Part shown: in pieces, positions 1 to 12,130 of the stretch
How the letters are laid out: each line of letters opens with the position of its first letter
Position numbering within the stretch: position 1 is the stretch's first letter
Source: PBB1 sp965229345
GTDB lineage: Bacteria > Pseudomonadota > Gammaproteobacteria > Burkholderiales > Burkholderiaceae_C
Length of the DNA stretch: 64,000 bases
Direction: 5' to 3'
Assembly: GCA_965229345.1 (NCBI GenBank)
Contig: OZ245872.1
Span: 2,294,001-2,358,000 of the forward strand
Made by a program: the position numbers and the translations under genes
Notes under the pieces: model-generated
Databases searched by the model: none
What the model was told of the DNA's origin: nothing
What the model saw: only the letters and a program-made list of their open reading frames with translations

Positions 1-1400
1 ATCAGGCCGACCGACTCACCGAGACCTTGGCCGATCAAGGCGCCGGTCGGTGCCAGCATCTCCGGCATGCCTGGCGCACCTTTGGGGCCCAGGTAGCGCA
101 GCACCATCACGTCACCGGCCACGATCTTCTTGGCCATGATCGCCGCCAGCGCGGATTGCTCGTCGTCAAACACCCGCGCCGGCCCGGTGATGACCGGATT
201 CTTGAGGCCAGTGATCTTGGCAACACAGCCTTCGGGCGACAGGTTGCCCTTCAGGATGGCGAGGTGACCTTCGGCATACATCGGGTTGCCGATCGGGCGT
301 ATCACGTCTTGGTCGGCACGCGGCACGTCGGGAATGTCGGCCAGGTTCTCGGCCACCGTCTTGCCGGTGATCGTCATGCAGTCGCCATGCAGCAGGCCTG
401 CTGCCAGCAGCGTTTTCATCACCTGAGGGATGCCGCCGGCGCGGTGCAGGTCGATCGCCAGATAGCGGCCGCTGGGCTTCAGGTCGCACAGCACCGGCAC
501 CTTGCGGCGCACGCGCTCGAAGTCGTCGATGCTCCATTCGACTTCGGCCGCGTGGGCAATCGCCAGAAAGTGCAGCACGGCGTTGGTCGAGCCCCCGGTG
601 GCCATGATCACCGCCACGGCGTTCTCGATGCTGCGCCGGGTGACGATGTCGCGCGGCTTCAGATCGGCCTTGACGGCCTCGACCAGCACGCGCGCGGCCT
701 CCTTGGTGTGCTCGACGATCGGATCTTCGACATTGGCCATCGTCGACGAGAACGGCAGGCTCATGCCCAGCGCCTCGAACGACGAGCTCATCGTGTTGGC
801 GGTGTACATGCCGCCGCAGGATCCGCTGCCGGGGATGGCGCGACGCTCGATCTGGCAGAAGTCTTCTTCGCTCATGTTGCCGGCACTGAACTGGCCGACC
901 GCCTCGAACACGCTGACGATGTTCAGGTCCTGGCCCTTGTACTTGCCAGGCAGGATGGTGCCGCCGTACACATAGATGGCCGGCACGTTGGCGCGCAGCA
1001 TGCCCATCATGCCGCCGGGCATGTTCTTGTCGCAGCCGCCCACCACCAGCACGCCGTCCATCCACTGACCACCCACACAGGTCTCGATGCAATCAGAGAT
1101 GACTTCGCGCGACACCAGGCTGTACTTCATGCCTTCGGTGCCCATGGCCATGCCGTCGGAGATGGTCGGTGTGCCGAAGATCTGGGCATTGCCCCCGGCG
1201 GCCTCGATCCCGGCAACAGCTGCATCGGCGAGCTTCTGCAGACCGGAGTTGCACGGCGTGATGGTCGAGTGCCCGTTGGCCACGCCGATCATCGGCTTCT
1301 TGAAGTCACCCGCTTCGTAGCCGAGTGCGTAATACATGGACCGATTCGGCGCACGCGCGACGCCTTCGGTGATGTTCTTGGAGCGGCGATTGGCAGCCAT
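1..1400 (-). CDS. ilvD: dihydroxy-acid dehydratase, C-terminus cut by window edge
   Basis: Dehydrates 2,3-dihydroxy-acids to 2-oxo acids in isoleucine/valine biosynthesis, as a cytoplasmic Fe-S enzyme. Reading leftward from the ATG at 1400, about 466 codons stay open to the edge. The N-terminus reads MAANRRSKNITEGVARAPNR, followed by a GVANGHSTITPCN segment, then VGGCDKNMPGG and a GSGSCGGMYTANTM segment. These hold the conserved Fe-S cysteines of the IlvD/Edd family. The open end reads LIGQGLGESVGL, also family-typical, so roughly 90 residues are missing off the left edge (family about 560). It is divergent from a LysR-type gene. The start is supported by an upstream GGAGGC-like sequence and by the family N-terminus. 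Confidence 0.95.
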   Translation of the reverse strand, partial: MAANRRSKNITEGVARAPNRSMYYALGYEAGDFKKPMIGVANGHSTITPCNSGLQKLADAAVAGIEAAGGNAQIFGTPTISDGMAMGTEGMKYSLVSREVISDCIETCVGGQWMDGVLVVGGCDKNMPGGMMGMLRANVPAIYVYGGTILPGKYKGQDLNIVSVFEAVGQFSAGNMSEEDFCQIERRAIPGSGSCGGMYTANTMSSSFEALGMSLPFSSTMANVEDPIVEHTKEAARVLVEAVKADLKPRDIVTRRSIENAVAVIMATGGSTNAVLHFLAIAHAAEVEWSIDDFERVRRKVPVLCDLKPSGRYLAIDLHRAGGIPQVMKTLLAAGLLHGDCMTITGKTVAENLADIPDVPRADQDVIRPIGNPMYAEGHLAILKGNLSPEGCVAKITGLKNPVITGPARVFDDEQSALAAIMAKKIVAGDVMVLRYLGPKGAPGMPEMLAPTGALIGQGLGESVGL

Positions 1401-1455
1401 CGGAGCCTCCTGGCAATGTGAAATGGCAAGTATCGCCACCCGTCGGATCACAGTC

Positions 1456-1498
1456 CAATATATTGTTGAGTCTGTATTGATCTTCTGAAAGTATCAAT
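1456..1498. promoter_or_regulatory. palindromic elements between ilvD and lysR gene
   Basis: The 96-bp divergent intergenic region contains a perfect 10-bp palindrome CAATATATTG at 1456-1465. It also has an inverted repeat ATTGAT (1476-1481) / ATCAAT (1493-1498) separated by 11 bp, the right arm touching the LysR start codon. LysR-type regulators commonly bind such T-N11-A dyads in divergent promoters. Binding here is inferred, not shown. Confidence 0.4.
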
Positions 1499-2435
1499 GA
1501 TCGAGGTTCGAACGTGGCGGCAATTCGTGGTGCTGGCCGAAGAACTGCATTTCGGCCGCGCCGCGCACCGACTCAACATCACACAGCCACCGCTGACGAT
1601 GGCGATCCAGGCGTTGGAACGCAAACTGGGCGTGCCCCTGTTCGAGCGCACGCAACGTTCGGTGGCCCTGGCACCTGCAGGTCGGGCACTGTTGCCCGAA
1701 GTACGGCGGCTGCTGCAGGCTGCCGACGATCTGCCTCGCCAGGCGCAAGCCGCTGCAGCTGGGCTGGCAGGCCGCCTCAGACTGGCCTTTGTGTCGAGCA
1801 TCGCCTACGGCCCACTGCCTGAATGGTTGCGCTCGTTCCGCCACGCCAACCCGGACGTCGCGCTGACGCTTCGCGAGGCGACACTCGATGTCCAGCTCGA
1901 TGCGTTCGCGTCTGGCGACATTGACGCTGGATTCGTGCTGCACGCGCAGGGCGCCGTGCCGCCAGGCCTGCAAGCATGGCGGGCCCTGCGTGAGCCGCTG
2001 GTGATGGCGCTGCCCGATCGGCATCCGCTGACCACCCGCCGCAGTCTGACGTTTGATCGCATTGCATCGGAGCCGTTGGTCATCTTCCCGCGATCGATGG
2101 CGCCATCATTGTTCGATGCCATCGTCGGCCACTACCGTGCGCGCGGCGTCACACCCCAGATTGCGCAAGAGGCCAACCAGCTGCAGACCATCGTCAATCT
2201 GGTGTCTGCCGGCATGGGCGTCGCGTGGGTTCCCGCGTCACTGATGCAGTTGCAGCGCCCAGGCGTGGTCTATCGCGCGCTCGATGATGCGCCGTTGTCG
2301 TGCGATACCAGTCTCGTCTGGCGCGCAGAAGCCGTGCCCGTGGTTCGACGTTTTGTCGACCATGTGCAGGCCGCCGAGGCGCAGCACCCACAATCAGCGC
2401 CTTCAATTCCGGACCGCCAGAAGAAAGTGCCCTGA
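1497..2435 (+). CDS. LysR-family transcriptional regulator
   Basis: The protein is 312 residues, normal for the family. An N-terminal winged HTH covers about residues 1-60 (RAAHRLNITQPPLTMAIQAL, then LERKLGVPLFERTQRSVAL), followed by a periplasmic-binding-protein-like effector domain (about 90-300). It is divergent from ilvD with dyad sequences between them, so ilvD and its own gene are the likeliest targets, but the effector cannot be read from the sequence. The stop overlaps the lgt start (TGATG), so lgt is probably translationally coupled to it. This does not by itself make it IlvY. Confidence 0.9.
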   Translation: MIEVRTWRQFVVLAEELHFGRAAHRLNITQPPLTMAIQALERKLGVPLFERTQRSVALAPAGRALLPEVRRLLQAADDLPRQAQAAAAGLAGRLRLAFVSSIAYGPLPEWLRSFRHANPDVALTLREATLDVQLDAFASGDIDAGFVLHAQGAVPPGLQAWRALREPLVMALPDRHPLTTRRSLTFDRIASEPLVIFPRSMAPSLFDAIVGHYRARGVTPQIAQEANQLQTIVNLVSAGMGVAWVPASLMQLQRPGVVYRALDDAPLSCDTSLVWRAEAVPVVRRFVDHVQAAEAQHPQSAPSIPDRQKKVP

Positions 2436-3265
2436 TGCTCGTGCATCCCCAGTTCGACCCCGTGGCCCTGTCGCTGGGGCCTCTTCAGATTCATTGGTAC
2501 GGCTTGACCTATCTGGTCGCCTTCGGGTTGTTTCTATGGCTCGCCACGCGGCGCACGCAACAAGCCCAATTTGCCAGCGTGGGTTGGACTCAGCGTGATG
2601 TGGAAGACCTGCTGTTCTACGGCGTGATCGGTGTCGTGATCGGCGGTCGGCTGGGTTATGTCCTCTTCTACAAGCCAGGCCACTACCTGGCCCATCCGCT
2701 GGAAATCTTCGAGGTCTGGAAGGGCGGCATGGCGTTCCATGGCGGGCTGCTCGGGGTGCTGGCGGCGATGTGGGCATTCGCGCGCTCCCGCGGACGGCAC
2801 TTTCTCGAAGTCACCGACCTGATCGCGCCGTGCGTGCCGACCGGGCTGGCATCGGGTCGAATAGGCAACTTCATCAATGGCGAGTTGTGGGGGCGGGCAG
2901 CAGACCCCTCGCTGCCGTGGGCGATGGTGTTTCCGCAGTCAGGTGTAAGCATCCCTCGACATCCCTCCCAGCTTTACCAGTTCGGACTGGAGGGACTGCT
3001 GCTGTTTGCGCTGCTGTGGATCTATGCGCGCAAGCCACGCCCGCTGGGCATCGTCTCAGGCATGTTCCTCATCGGCTACGGCAGCTTCCGTTTCATGGCC
3101 GAATACTTCCGCGAACCGGACAGCTTTTTGGGCTTGCTGGCGCTCGGCATGAGCATGGGCCAGTGGCTGTGCGTGCCCATGGTGCTGGCTGGCGCCGGGC
3201 TGGTCTGGATGGGTTGGCAGCGGCGCTTCAAAACACCAGCGCGTCCGACCCCCACAGCCGGATGA
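2435..3265 (+). CDS. lgt: prolipoprotein diacylglyceryl transferase
   Basis: Inner-membrane enzyme that transfers diacylglycerol from phosphatidylglycerol to the lipobox cysteine of prolipoproteins. It has 276 residues with several hydrophobic spans (LTYLVAFGLFLWLA; LLFYGVIGVVIGGRLGYVLF). Lgt hallmarks are HGGLLGVLAAMWAFAR and the signature SGRIGNFINGELWGR with its essential arginine. The start was set at the ATG overlapping the preceding stop; it gives MLVHPQFDPVALSLGPLQIH, the usual Lgt N-terminus. A longer in-frame extension upstream lies inside the LysR gene and is not credible. Confidence 0.95.
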   Translation: MLVHPQFDPVALSLGPLQIHWYGLTYLVAFGLFLWLATRRTQQAQFASVGWTQRDVEDLLFYGVIGVVIGGRLGYVLFYKPGHYLAHPLEIFEVWKGGMAFHGGLLGVLAAMWAFARSRGRHFLEVTDLIAPCVPTGLASGRIGNFINGELWGRAADPSLPWAMVFPQSGVSIPRHPSQLYQFGLEGLLLFALLWIYARKPRPLGIVSGMFLIGYGSFRFMAEYFREPDSFLGLLALGMSMGQWLCVPMVLAGAGLVWMGWQRRFKTPARPTPTAG

Positions 3266-3297
3266 CCTCAACCCCGGATTTTTGCTGAGAGGCTGCG

Positions 3298-4005
3298 ATG
3301 AGACTTGTTTTCCTGGACACCGAAACCACTGGACTCAGCCCCCAATCCGGCGACCGCATCGTCGAGATCGGCTGCGTCGAACTGGTCGACCGGCGTGCCA
3401 CCGGCCGGAGCTTGCATCTGTATCTCAACCCGCAGCGAGCGAGCCACCCCGATGCGTTGCGCGTTCATGGCCTCACCGACGAGTTTCTGCGTGACAAGCC
3501 GCTTTTTGAGTCGGTTGCGGATCAATTGCTGGAGTTCGTCAACGGGGCCGAAGTGGTGATCCACAACGCCGGTTTCGATACGAGCTTCCTCGACCACGAA
3601 TTGGGTCGGCTGAATCTTCCGAAGTTTGCGAACTGCGTCGAGAAGGTCACAGACAGCCTGACCCTGGCGCGCGAGCTGTTCCCAGGGAAGGCCAACTCGC
3701 TGGATGCCCTGTGCAAGCGACTGGAAGTCGACAACAGCAACCGCACCTTGCACGGCGCGCTGCTCGACGCTGGCTTGCTGGCAGAGGTGTACATCCGCAT
3801 GACGCGGGGCCAGAAGTCGCTGGTCGTGGAGGTCGATGAAGCGCCGGCGTTGCCAGAGCAGGTTGACACAGCTGACTTGAGCCTGTTCACGCTGCCTGTC
3901 ATCCCGTCTTGCGGCGAAGAGCGGGCGTGTCACGAAGCCCTGATCGCCGAGCTCGAAAAAGCATCCAAGGCAGGTGCGATTTGGCCCCGCTCTGTGGCAC
4001 ACTAG
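3298..4005 (+). CDS. dnaQ: DNA polymerase III epsilon subunit (3'-5' proofreading exonuclease)
   Basis: Proofreading exonuclease of the replicative polymerase. The 235 residues fit DnaQ (E. coli about 243). All three exonuclease motifs of the DEDDh family are visible: ExoI FLDTETTGL (Asp7, Glu9), ExoII VIHNAGFD (about residues 83-90) and ExoIII with HGALLDA (His and Asp). The C-terminal third is less conserved, as expected for the part that contacts the polymerase alpha subunit. The gene lies 32 bp after lgt and just upstream of tRNA-Val. Confidence 0.92.
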   Translation: MRLVFLDTETTGLSPQSGDRIVEIGCVELVDRRATGRSLHLYLNPQRASHPDALRVHGLTDEFLRDKPLFESVADQLLEFVNGAEVVIHNAGFDTSFLDHELGRLNLPKFANCVEKVTDSLTLARELFPGKANSLDALCKRLEVDNSNRTLHGALLDAGLLAEVYIRMTRGQKSLVVEVDEAPALPEQVDTADLSLFTLPVIPSCGEERACHEALIAELEKASKAGAIWPRSVAH

Positions 4006-4059
4006 AGGGCTCGATTGCTGACGGATCTAGGCGCTCAGGCGCAGATCGCAGGCAACTTG

Positions 4060-4134
4060 GGGCGGTTAACTCAGCGGTAGAGTGCCACCTTCACACGGTG
4101 GAAGTCGCAGGTTCGAACCCTGCACCGCCCACCA
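4060..4134 (+). tRNA. tRNA-Val (anticodon CAC)
   Basis: A 75-nt cloverleaf with the CCA end encoded. The acceptor stem is GGGCGGT/ACCGCCC, the anticodon stem CCACC/GGTGG encloses loop TTCACAC (anticodon CAC), and the T loop is GGTTCGAACC. It lies directly upstream of the rrn operon. Confidence 0.95.
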
Positions 4135-4135
4135 G

Positions 4136-4165
4136 TTGTTAAGCCACTGTTTTGTGTGCTACAAT
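4136..4165 (+). promoter_or_regulatory. possible rrn promoter P1 (sigma70-like)
   Basis: TTGTTA (4136-4141), an 18-bp spacer and TACAAT (4160-4165), immediately after tRNA-Val and ahead of the stronger candidate at 4239-4268. Called by eye from consensus similarity only. Confidence 0.4.
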
Positions 4166-4238
4166 CGTGGGCTTCGCTGCTGATTGGCGAGGCGGTGTGA
4201 GGGGAGGTTGTGGTGCTGAGTTAATAACTTAGGCCTGA

Positions 4239-4268
4239 TTGACCTGGATACCGAAAGCGATGTATAGT
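4239..4268 (+). promoter_or_regulatory. rrn promoter P2 (sigma70-like)
   Basis: TTGACC (4239-4244), an 18-bp spacer and TATAGT (4263-4268) with TG immediately before the -10 element. It lies about 230 bp upstream of the mature 16S 5' end and just upstream of the boxA-like leader sequence, the usual place for the main rrn promoter. Confidence 0.65.
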
Positions 4269-4499
4269 CGCTGACTCGATGCAAACTACGAAGTGAGTTT
4301 GAGTCGGAGCTGAAAAGCTCGAGTTCTTTAAAAATCAACAGCCGATAAGCGTGGGCGTTTGAAGGCGAGTGCCAAGATGAATTGAGCGAGTTTAGGCTTG
4401 CTTGAGGAATCAAGGTCTCATGGACCTTAAACGCTCACTGAATGAAATTTTCATGCAAGTGAAGTTTCTATCAATTCTTTGAGTAATTTTATCAAGATC
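4269..4499 (+). other. rrn leader with boxA-like antitermination site
   Basis: Transcribed leader between the promoter and 16S. A boxA-like element (GTTCTTTAAAAATC, 4323-4336) resembles the rRNA antitermination signal. It is followed directly by the 5' half of the 16S processing stem (4336-4357). No gene is seen in this stretch. Confidence 0.6.
4336..4357 (+). repeat. 16S precursor processing stem, 5' arm
   Basis: This 22-nt sequence is complementary to 6057-6078 downstream of 16S, with a single C/A mismatch in 22 positions. The pair brackets 16S and would form the long RNase III-type stem that excises the 16S precursor. Confidence 0.8.
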
Positions 4500-6030
<1,531 letters not shown>

Positions 6031-6056
6031 CTGGAAAACAAGCACTCAAATTTGGG

Positions 6057-6078
6057 CGCCCACACTTATCGGCTGTTG
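6057..6078 (+). repeat. 16S precursor processing stem, 3' arm
   Basis: Partner of 4336-4357 (21 of 22 positions pair), located 27 nt after the 16S 3' end. Confidence 0.8.
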
Positions 6079-6203
6079 TTGAACACACAGCGTGAAACGC
6101 AGGTCTGCACGGCGAGGTAGCCGACAAGCAGCAGGCCGCAGATGCTTGAGTAGGTCGCGTACCGGGCATCACCCGGATCCATGCGCTTCTCACGGAATGC
6201 GAT

Positions 6204-6280
6204 GGGTCTGTAGCTCAGCTGGTTAGAGCACCGTCTTGATAAGGCGGGGGTCGTTGGTTCGAGTCCAACCAGACCCACCA
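6204..6280 (+). tRNA. tRNA-Ile (anticodon GAT)
   Basis: A 77-nt cloverleaf in the 16S-23S spacer with acceptor stem GGGTCTG/CAGACCC, anticodon GAT at 6238-6240, T loop GGTTCGAGTCC and encoded CCA. Confidence 0.97.
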
Positions 6281-6300
6281 TCTTCACTGAAGAACTCAAT

Positions 6301-6376
6301 GGGGGATTAGCTCAGCTGGGAGAGCACCTGCTTTGCAAGCAGGGGGTCGTCGGTTCGATCCCGTCATCCTCCACCA
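6301..6376 (+). tRNA. tRNA-Ala (anticodon TGC)
   Basis: A 76-nt cloverleaf with acceptor stem GGGGGAT/ATCCTCC (one G-U pair), anticodon stem CCTGC/GCAGG around loop TTTGCAA (anticodon TGC), and encoded CCA. It follows tRNA-Ile by 20 nt. Confidence 0.97.
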
Positions 6377-6420
6377 TCTTTTGCATCTGGTTTTGAATGC
6401 GTTTCATACAAGTTCGTTCG

Positions 6421-6454
6421 CTGACGCAAGCCATTGTTTGATGGTTTGCGTCAG
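6421..6454 (+). repeat. long hairpin in the 16S-23S spacer
   Basis: CTGACGCAAGCCAT pairs with ATGGTTTGCGTCAG (14 bp, one G-U) around a 6-nt loop. There is no T-tract, so it is not an intrinsic terminator. It more likely separates tRNA-Ala from pre-23S or is a processing site. The rest of 6377-6706 shows only spacer sequence and a boxA. Confidence 0.6.
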
Positions 6455-6475
6455 TGATTCGAAAGAATCGGCTGT

Positions 6476-6487
6476 TGTTCTTTAACA
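6476..6487 (+). promoter_or_regulatory. boxA antitermination element in spacer
   Basis: TGTTCTTTAACA closely matches the rRNA boxA consensus (E. coli TGCTCTTTAACA). It lies about 220 nt before 23S, where a second boxA is normally found. Confidence 0.75.
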
Positions 6488-6693
6488 ATTCGTAGAGTCG
6501 AAATAATCAGAGTTGTCGACACAAGAAAGCCAGGCTTCGCAAGGAGTTCGGTGGACAAGTGGTCGATGACGTTTTTGATTGCGTCAACAAAGAATTCAGC
6601 TCGTGAAGCAATTCAAGAGATGAAGACGGCATAACGCGTAATACTCAATATAGACAGTCCTTGACGACGTCTTGCTTTTAACGTGAGCGAGAG

Positions 6694-6706
6694 GTCAAAG
6701 TTATAG

Positions 6707-6713
<7 letters not shown>
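6694..6713 (+). repeat. 23S precursor processing stem, 5' arm
   Basis: This 20-nt sequence is the perfect reverse complement of 9578-9597, and the two straddle the 5' and 3' ends of 23S. It is the expected pre-23S terminal helix cleaved by RNase III. Confidence 0.85.
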
Positions 6714-9577
<2,864 letters not shown>

Positions 9578-9586
<9 letters not shown>

Positions 9587-9597
9587 ATAACTTTGAC
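9578..9597 (+). repeat. 23S precursor processing stem, 3' arm
   Basis: Perfect 20-bp complement of 6694-6713. The last nine bases of mature 23S take part in the helix. Confidence 0.85.
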
Positions 9598-9798
9598 TTA
9601 CCGTTAAAATACGGCGCTGCAAAGCGTGTCAAAGTAGGCTGTCAATTGAATTAACACGTTGTACCGATCTTCAACTGAATTCGGTGCGCAATCGAAACTG
9701 ATTATTGAACTCAGTTCACTGCCGTGAACTGGGCGACTCTTCGAATTGGCTGTCTTGCCCATCCCCTCGCGGGGACAAGCAAGTCGGCAACCAGTTAA

Positions 9799-9913
9799 GC
9801 CTGATGACCATAGCGAGGTGGTCCCACTCCTTCCCATCCCGAACAGGACAGTGAAACGCCTCAGCGCCGATGATAGTGCGGGTTCCCGTGTGAAAGTAGG
9901 ACATCGTCAGGCT
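9799..9913 (+). rRNA. rrf: 5S ribosomal RNA
   Basis: About 115 nt with terminal helix GCCTGATGAC/...GTCAGGCT and the core CCCATCCCGAACAGGACAGTG and GAAACGCCTCAGCGCCGATG. The preceding spacer (9587-9798) holds no tRNA. Confidence 0.95.
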
Positions 9914-9921
9914 ACTACCCC

Positions 9922-9962
9922 GAAACCCCCGTGCCCCTCAAGGCTCGGGGGTTTCCCTTTTG
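9922..9962 (+). terminator. rrn operon intrinsic terminator
   Basis: Perfect 10-bp stem GAAACCCCCG (9922-9931) / CGGGGGTTTC (9946-9955) followed by CCTTTT, just after 5S. Confidence 0.85.
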
Positions 9963-10018
9963 GCGAAGAGAAAACAACCAGCGCCACTGAGTTAAGCCAA
10001 CTGCGCGGTTGCCAGTCT

Positions 10019-10645
10019 TCACAAATCCGGTGGGTCTACGTAAATGATCACCGAGAGAAACCGAATCGGCCGAGCCAGCAGACGCTCTGGGCCGTGCAGG
10101 ATCTGACCTGCGAAGGTCAGCGTATCGCCAGGCTCCAAGACATACACGGTATTGCCATGCCGATACGCCATCGAACCCTCGAGCATGTGGATGAACTCGG
10201 TCCCGGGATGTTCAAAGGTCGGAAAACTCTCTGACTGCTCGTCCATCTCGATCAAAAACGGCTCGAAGCGTTTGATCGGCCCCTGGTCATACGCAAGAAG
10301 CTTGTAGGTGTGGCCGCTTTTGGTGCCTCGACGCACCACCTCCATGCCTTCATCGCGTTTGACGAGCTGCGCCTCGCCTGACGGAACGTCGTAGTTGCGG
10401 AACAACATCGACATCGACACCCCCAGCGCTTTTGCGATGCGACTCAATGTGTCGAGGCCCGCCATGATCTGCCCGGTCTCGATCTTGGACAGCATGCTGC
10501 GGCTGACACGGGCCTGCTCTGACACCTGCGCCAGCGTCAGCTGATGGCGTTGCCGCAGCTCGCGAATGGCGCTCCCGAGCGACTTCTCCAACGACGGAGC
10601 ACTGTCGGCGGATACAGGGTGAGCTTCGGCAGTTTGTTTCTTCAC
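10019..10645 (-). CDS. XRE-type regulator with cupin sensor domain
   Basis: About 208 residues. An N-terminal helix-turn-helix (RHQLTLAQVSEQARVSRSML, then SKIETGQIMAGLDTLSRIAK) is followed by a C-terminal cupin (HPGTEFIHMLEGSMAYRHG, then VYVLEPGDTLTFAGQILHGP). Such proteins usually sense small metabolites; PuuR-like regulators of polyamine or amine use have this layout. It is divergent from the GlnT/GmaS-type operon, which it probably controls. The start is uncertain: GTG at 10645 (used) or TTG at 10654. An ATG at 10723 would overlap the divergent gene's start and is unlikely. Confidence 0.8.
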   Translation of the reverse strand: MKKQTAEAHPVSADSAPSLEKSLGSAIRELRQRHQLTLAQVSEQARVSRSMLSKIETGQIMAGLDTLSRIAKALGVSMSMLFRNYDVPSGEAQLVKRDEGMEVVRRGTKSGHTYKLLAYDQGPIKRFEPFLIEMDEQSESFPTFEHPGTEFIHMLEGSMAYRHGNTVYVLEPGDTLTFAGQILHGPERLLARPIRFLSVIIYVDPPDL

Positions 10646-10686
10646 GGGAATCAAAATTGCTTGAGGGGAATCTAGCACGCTACATT
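10646..10686 (+). promoter_or_regulatory. putative glnT/gmaS promoter with repeated GGGAATC
   Basis: TTGCTT (10657-10662), an 18-bp spacer and TACATT (10681-10686) give a sigma70-like promoter. GGGAATC occurs twice as a direct repeat (10646-10652, 10666-10672), 20 bp apart and flanking the -35 region, a plausible binding site for the adjacent XRE-cupin protein. Called by eye. Confidence 0.4.
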
Positions 10687-10721
10687 GTTGCGGCGGTTGC
10701 TTCCACTTCCGGACACCCGAC

Positions 10722-12104
10722 ATGAGCCCTACGCCCAAGCCCTCCGATCCGGTGGCGCCATTGCGATTCACGACCTTGGATGAGGCCAGCGCCTACCTGG
10801 ATGCGCACGGCATCAAGTACGTGCTGGCGCAGTTCGTGGACATCCATGGCACCGCCAAGGCGAAGGCCGTGCCGGCCGCGCACCTCTCGTCGGTGCTGGG
10901 CGATGGCGCCGGCTTCGCAGGCTTTGCGATCTGGGGCGTCGGCATCGAGCCGCACGGTCCCGATTTCATGGCGGTTGGCGAACTGAACACGCTGTCGCTG
11001 GTGCCCTGGCAACCAGGCATGGCGCGTATCGTCTGCAACGGGCACGTCAACGGAGCCCCGTGGGCCTTCGACTCTCGTGTCACGCTGAAGAAGCAGATCG
11101 AGCGACTCGGCGCACGCGGCTGGACGCTGAACACCGGCCTCGAACCCGAGTTCTCGCTGCTCAAGCGCAACAGCCTCACTGGCGCCATCGAGCCCTGCGA
11201 CGGCAGCGACACCCTGGCCAAACCCTGTTACGACTACAAGGGCTTGTCGCGCACCCGCACCTACCTGGAAAAGCTGACCGAATCACTGCGCGCGGTCGGC
11301 ATCGACGTCTATCAGATCGACCACGAAGACGCCAACGGCCAGTTCGAGATCAACTACACCTACACCGACTGCCTGACCTCCTGCGATCACTACATCTTCT
11401 TCAAGATGGCAGCGTCGGAGATCGCCAACGAGATGGGCATGGTCTGTTCGTTCATGCCCAAGCCGTTCGCGCATCTGCCGGGCAACGGCATGCACATGCA
11501 CGCATCGATTGCCGATGCGAGCGGCGCCAACCTGTTTGAAGACAGAATCGATCCGCAAGGCCTGAATTTGTCGACGCTGGCCTATCACTTCCTCGGCGGG
11601 CTGTTGGCGCACGCGCCCGCACTGACGGCGCTGGCCTGCCCCACGGTCAATTCGTACAAGCGGCTGGTGGTGGGCCGGTCGCTGACCGGCGCCACCTGGG
11701 CGCCGGCCTACATCAGCTACGGGAACAACAACCGCTCGACGATGGTGCGCGTGCCGAAGGGTCGACTCGAACTGCGTTTGCCGGATGGTTCGTGCAACCC
11801 GTACCTCGCCACCGCCGCCGTGATCGCTGCGGGTCTGGACGGCATCGACCGTCAACTGCATCCCGGCCCGGCGCACAACGAGAACCTGTATGACCTGTCG
11901 CCGGCCGATTTGCGTGAGCGCGGCATCTCGGTGCTGCCGCAGAACCTCGATCGCGCCATCGATGCGCTCGAAGCCGACACGTTGATTCTTGACGCTCTCG
12001 GCCCGGTCGGCTGCGAGTTCATCCGGCTCAAGCGCATGGAGTGGATCGAGTACATGCGGCACGTGTCCGACTGGGAAATCAAGAGCTACCTCGAATTCTT
12101 CTGA
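10722..12104 (+). CDS. glnT: type III glutamine synthetase homologue (GlnT / gamma-glutamylmethylamide synthetase-like)
   Basis: ATP-dependent ligase of the glutamine synthetase superfamily, 460 residues. It shows the N-terminal beta-grasp (YVLAQFVDIHGTAKAKAVPA) and catalytic segments LEPEFSLLKR, DHEDANGQFEINYTYTDCLT, GNGMHMHASI, NSYKRLVVGRSLTGATWAP and RLELRLPDGSCNPYLATAAV. The family contains GlnT of rhizobia and GmaS, which makes gamma-glutamylmethylamide from methylamine; sequence alone does not separate them. The next three genes are glutamate-synthase-like subunits, the arrangement known for gmaS-mgsABC and for rhizobial glnT-glxBCD. There is no strong ribosome binding site at this start. 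Confidence 0.85.
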   Translation: MSPTPKPSDPVAPLRFTTLDEASAYLDAHGIKYVLAQFVDIHGTAKAKAVPAAHLSSVLGDGAGFAGFAIWGVGIEPHGPDFMAVGELNTLSLVPWQPGMARIVCNGHVNGAPWAFDSRVTLKKQIERLGARGWTLNTGLEPEFSLLKRNSLTGAIEPCDGSDTLAKPCYDYKGLSRTRTYLEKLTESLRAVGIDVYQIDHEDANGQFEINYTYTDCLTSCDHYIFFKMAASEIANEMGMVCSFMPKPFAHLPGNGMHMHASIADASGANLFEDRIDPQGLNLSTLAYHFLGGLLAHAPALTALACPTVNSYKRLVVGRSLTGATWAPAYISYGNNNRSTMVRVPKGRLELRLPDGSCNPYLATAAVIAAGLDGIDRQLHPGPAHNENLYDLSPADLRERGISVLPQNLDRAIDALEADTLILDALGPVGCEFIRLKRMEWIEYMRHVSDWEIKSYLEFF

Positions 12105-12130
12105 TCGATATTCAAAACGGAAGGCATCGC

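Noticed and set aside
27..1421. A 464-codon plus-strand frame at the left end
   Set aside because: It mirrors ilvD, whose minus-strand frame runs off the window edge; the plus translation is His/Arg-rich without family features.
6421..6454. Spacer hairpin as a terminator within the rrn operon
   Set aside because: Strong stem but no T-tract, and 23S and 5S follow in one continuous operon with a good terminator only after 5S.
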